Shown here: positions 61,851-64,000 of the stretch, piece after piece | Layout: the number at the start of each line of letters is the position of its first letter | How positions within the stretch are numbered: the stretch's first letter is position 1 | Origin: an uncultured Bacteroidales bacterium | GTDB taxonomy: Bacteria > Bacteroidota > Bacteroidia > Bacteroidales > UBA932 | Assembly: GCA_944326245.1 (NCBI GenBank) | Contig: CALVDF010000002.1 | Span: 1 to 64,000 of the forward strand | DNA: 64,000 nucleotides | Direction: 5' to 3' | The notes under the pieces: generated by a model | Database searches by the model: none | What the model saw: the letters and a program-made list of their open reading frames with translations, nothing else | What the model was told of the DNA's origin: nothing | Program-made: the position numbers and the translations under genes

Positions 61851-63518
61851 TTACTCAAACCTCACAGCCACATCATCATAGCAGAAATATGCCGGCTGGC
61901 TGAAACCGTAGCCGTTGTCACTGTCCCCGGCAACATTGAATTCGATCTTCGACACTTTCCCGAGCGAGGAGAGATCCCATTTGGTCCATTCCTGGATATT
62001 GCCGTTGCTTCCGGCCAGGAAATACTCCGGTTCCTGTTCTATCTTCACTTCTTCGGCATCGTATCCTATGGCTATGACCTTGACATATCCGTCCGGAGCC
62101 AGGGGGGCTGTAAGCCCGTTGCCGTTTGACACGCAGTTTGCCAGATAGGTATTCCACATGATATAGAGATGATCCACCACACGGGCAACTCCGTCCCCGA
62201 ATTCTATTGCCGGAAGATTCTCGGTCATGTTGAAAGGAGAGCCGTCCTTGTAGCCGAAATGCACGCAGAAATTCTCGGAGCCGCCATGTCCGCCGAAACC
62301 GGTTACGGGATCCTTGCAATACACTGCAAGCTGATGCAGGTAGTCACCGTTGGCCAGATCCGTTTCGACATAGTTGGAGATAGCGTGTCCACCGCCCCAG
62401 TAACATGTGGTTCCGTAATTCTCAGGCATTACATGCTTGAGGAACGTGTTTCCTTCATCGTACCACATATAGTCGGCAGGGCCCATTCCGGTCTCGCCGT
62501 AAAGCAGCCGTCCTCCATACTGCGGGTTGTCGATAAGGGCCGACCAGTATTCACCCTCGAACGTAAGCACCCTCAGTTCATATTCCAAAGCCTTTACCTG
62601 CACAGTCACCATGGACATTTCACCTGTGACAGACTGAAGCTGTATGCCTACAATTCCCTCTGTCTCCGCATAGGCATTGTCCTTTGCCGGTGCTGTAACG
62701 GTAAGTGTGGTATCCTCCGCCATCGACAGGGAAACCCTCCATCCGTCAGGTTTGTTGACAATATAGTTGAGCATTCCTGAAATCCTTACGTTGTAGGTTT
62801 TGCTTTTGCCGTATGCAATGCTCTCGACACCGTCCGGTGAAAGCCCTTCGATATCGAACTCCACGCTTATGGTCTTAGGCACCGATATCTGCGTCCCGTC
62901 AGCAAGAGTGAATATCACATTGTAGGCATCGCTGGTATAATCCACATCCACGATAATCCCTGAGCCGCCGGTTCCGTCCTGTCCCTCGGCTATTACGCCA
63001 GTAGACTCCCAGGTCAGACCTCCGTCCACGGAGATTTCCCACATCCTGGTGTCGGGATTGATCCTTACCTGCGGGGCTATGGCATCCTCTCCCGGCTTGC
63101 CGTCCTCGCCGTCGATGCCCTGAGCCCTTATCCTCTGGCCGTCAACGACAAGCCACTCCCCGTCAATCGTCCAGTACCACAGGCCGTCAGTTTCATCCTT
63201 TGCCACAGAGATCACCGGAGCGTTCGCCCCGTCCTTTCCGTTTGTAATCACTGCCGCAGTCCCGTCGGAGAAATATATCACATAACCGTCCGTCCCCGCT
63301 TCCACCCTGTCAATCGTCACGTTCTGCTGCAGAGCGTTGACTATCTGCCGCAAGGCATCTATGTCAGAATTGATGCCCTTGACAGTCTCTTCCAGAGATG
63401 CAATCTTGTCGTCGATTCCGTCCAGACGGTCACGTATTTCAGTGTCGTCATACATGCTGCACGCACTTGCCGCCGCAGCTGCCAGCGCTATCAGCGCTGT
63501 CCTAAAAATTCTTTTCAT
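61851..63518 (-). CDS. Surface lipoprotein, DUF4988 plus DUF4465-like
   Basis: A 555-residue exported lipoprotein (lipobox ASAC, Cys about residue 20). An N-terminal coiled coil (RDRLDGIDDKIASLEETVKG, about 29-48) precedes repeated GK(D)GANAP/GEDGKPGEDA segments of the DUF4988/PL29-N type, a BACON-like Ig domain (about 215-310), and a C-terminal beta-rich domain (about 315-555) with YWGGGHAISNYVETD and GGSENFCVHFGYKDG, resembling DUF4465. The start overlaps the stop of the propeller gene by 4 bp. The domain names come from motif recall, not a search. A role in ligand capture at the cell surface is inferred. Confidence 0.8.
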   Translation of the reverse strand: MKRIFRTALIALAAAAASACSMYDDTEIRDRLDGIDDKIASLEETVKGINSDIDALRQIVNALQQNVTIDRVEAGTDGYVIYFSDGTAAVITNGKDGANAPVISVAKDETDGLWYWTIDGEWLVVDGQRIRAQGIDGEDGKPGEDAIAPQVRINPDTRMWEISVDGGLTWESTGVIAEGQDGTGGSGIIVDVDYTSDAYNVIFTLADGTQISVPKTISVEFDIEGLSPDGVESIAYGKSKTYNVRISGMLNYIVNKPDGWRVSLSMAEDTTLTVTAPAKDNAYAETEGIVGIQLQSVTGEMSMVTVQVKALEYELRVLTFEGEYWSALIDNPQYGGRLLYGETGMGPADYMWYDEGNTFLKHVMPENYGTTCYWGGGHAISNYVETDLANGDYLHQLAVYCKDPVTGFGGHGGSENFCVHFGYKDGSPFNMTENLPAIEFGDGVARVVDHLYIMWNTYLANCVSNGNGLTAPLAPDGYVKVIAIGYDAEEVKIEQEPEYFLAGSNGNIQEWTKWDLSSLGKVSKIEFNVAGDSDNGYGFSQPAYFCYDDVAVRFE

Positions 63519-64000
63519 TGTTCTAATGGTATTAATGGTTTACGTGTAAAAACTATATGCGCGGGTATGTCTCCTGTAGTGACGGACCACTTGCGTTTTC
63601 CGTCGGGAGAGAAGCAGTGCAGAGTGCCTGGGCTTACATAATCCTTGGCGTCCGTCACCAGGAATTCACGTGTCACGGGATGCACTGCCAGACCGTAAGG
63701 GACCTGAATGTTCCCGTCCGTTCCGTCAGTGATGAAATTCCTGGTCACTACCTGTCTTGTCAAAGTGTTGAGTATGGCATAAGAGACTGTCCAGTCGTTG
63801 GTCAGATAACTGAACTCCGTACTGTAGATGTAAAGCGAATCCCCGCATAGGGTCATGTTGCTGTTTGGAAGCAGATGCAGGGTATCGGTACATACATCGG
63901 TCCTGGTATCTATGATGAATGTCTTGGAAGGGGTATAATAATAATCCCCTCTGGAAGACACGTAAAGGTTCCCGTAGCGGTCCGGTTCCAGACGGTGCAG
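63515..64000 (-). CDS. YncE/DUF5074-like beta-propeller surface protein, partial
   Basis: Only the C-terminal 161 residues are in the window; the gene runs past the right edge, reading LHRLEPDRYGNLYVSSRGDY at the border. The repeats (FIIDTRTDVCTDTLHLLPNS, YGLAVHPVTREFLVTDAKDY, GTLHCFSPDGKRKWSVTTGD) are propeller blades of the YncE/DUF5074 class, to which the vitamin B12-binding BtuG proteins of Bacteroides belong. It is cotranscribed with the two following lipoproteins (4-bp overlap). The N-terminus and any partner TonB receptor lie outside the window. Confidence 0.75.
   Translation of the reverse strand: MHRLEPDRYGNLYVSSRGDYYYTPSKTFIIDTRTDVCTDTLHLLPNSNMTLCGDSLYIYSTEFSYLTNDWTVSYAILNTLTRQVVTRNFITDGTDGNIQVPYGLAVHPVTREFLVTDAKDYVSPGTLHCFSPDGKRKWSVTTGDIPAHIVFTRKPLIPLEQ

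Overview
The window looks like chromosomal DNA from a gut-type member of the Bacteroidales (phylum Bacteroidota), moderately GC-rich by eye. The evidence is the recurrent Bacteroidetes -7 promoter box TAnnTTTG, the lack of obvious Shine-Dalgarno sequences, and lineage-typical families: a PG_1098-like methyltransferase, a BF3164-like lipoprotein, tandem secreted C1 peptidases, a DUF349 protein, a TIGR02757/DUF2400 protein, and surface lipoproteins with DUF4988-, DUF4465- and PKD-type domains. Genus cannot be fixed from the sequence alone. Most of the window is core, tightly packed and operonic. There is one tRNA and no rRNA, CRISPR array, phage or complete transposon.

Layout. 0-7.7 kb: a leftward corA-ahcY-tnaA operon and a leftward sugar kinase-recR-mntP operon, then rightward genes for a DUF2400 protein and a zeta-toxin-like kinase with a small overlapping partner ORF. 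7.7-12.5 kb: a rightward tldD-pmbA-nhaC-FKBP operon. 12.6-16.9 kb: a leftward tsaD-FAD oxidoreductase-GH29 operon. 16.9-23.9 kb: a TetR-controlled efflux cassette (TolC, HlyD, two ABC ATPases, two ABC-2 permeases) with matching palindromic operators before tetR and tolC. 23.9-28.1 kb: repeat-rich accessory DNA around a leftward FtsX/MacB-like permease. It holds a pair of 93-bp units with inverted ends, a degenerate array of about 107-bp period, and REP-like hairpins on both sides of the permease.

28.1-39.9 kb: a membrane TPR/HTH regulator, an N-domain-less ClpB, a rightward queE-C1 peptidase-C1 peptidase-pssA operon, a phosphosugar mutase with a propeller lipoprotein, and a methyltransferase. 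A 132-bp element with 28-bp perfect inverted arms follows at 39.9-40.0 kb. 40-44.8 kb: helicase, TrkH and a kinase-less HAMP receptor in one leftward operon, then gapA. 44.9-53.8 kb: surE-lpxB-dapF rightward, DUF349-yidC-YggS leftward, trmD-lysE rightward. 53.8-60.1 kb: a calcium-type P-type ATPase, an AraC regulator, and a leftward group of a stand-alone PurL-C-terminal-like protein, menG and cardiolipin synthase, then tRNA-Leu(GAG). 60.1-64 kb: a leftward operon of surface lipoproteins (PKD protein, DUF4988/DUF4465 protein, beta-propeller cut by the window edge). These resemble accessory proteins of TonB-dependent, possibly corrinoid, uptake loci.

The most unusual signals are the stand-alone PurL C-terminal domain, the 28-bp inverted-repeat element at 39.9 kb, the repeat nursery at 24-28 kb, the zeta kinase with its overlapping 51-residue ORF, the HAMP protein coupled to TrkH, and the paired TetR operators.
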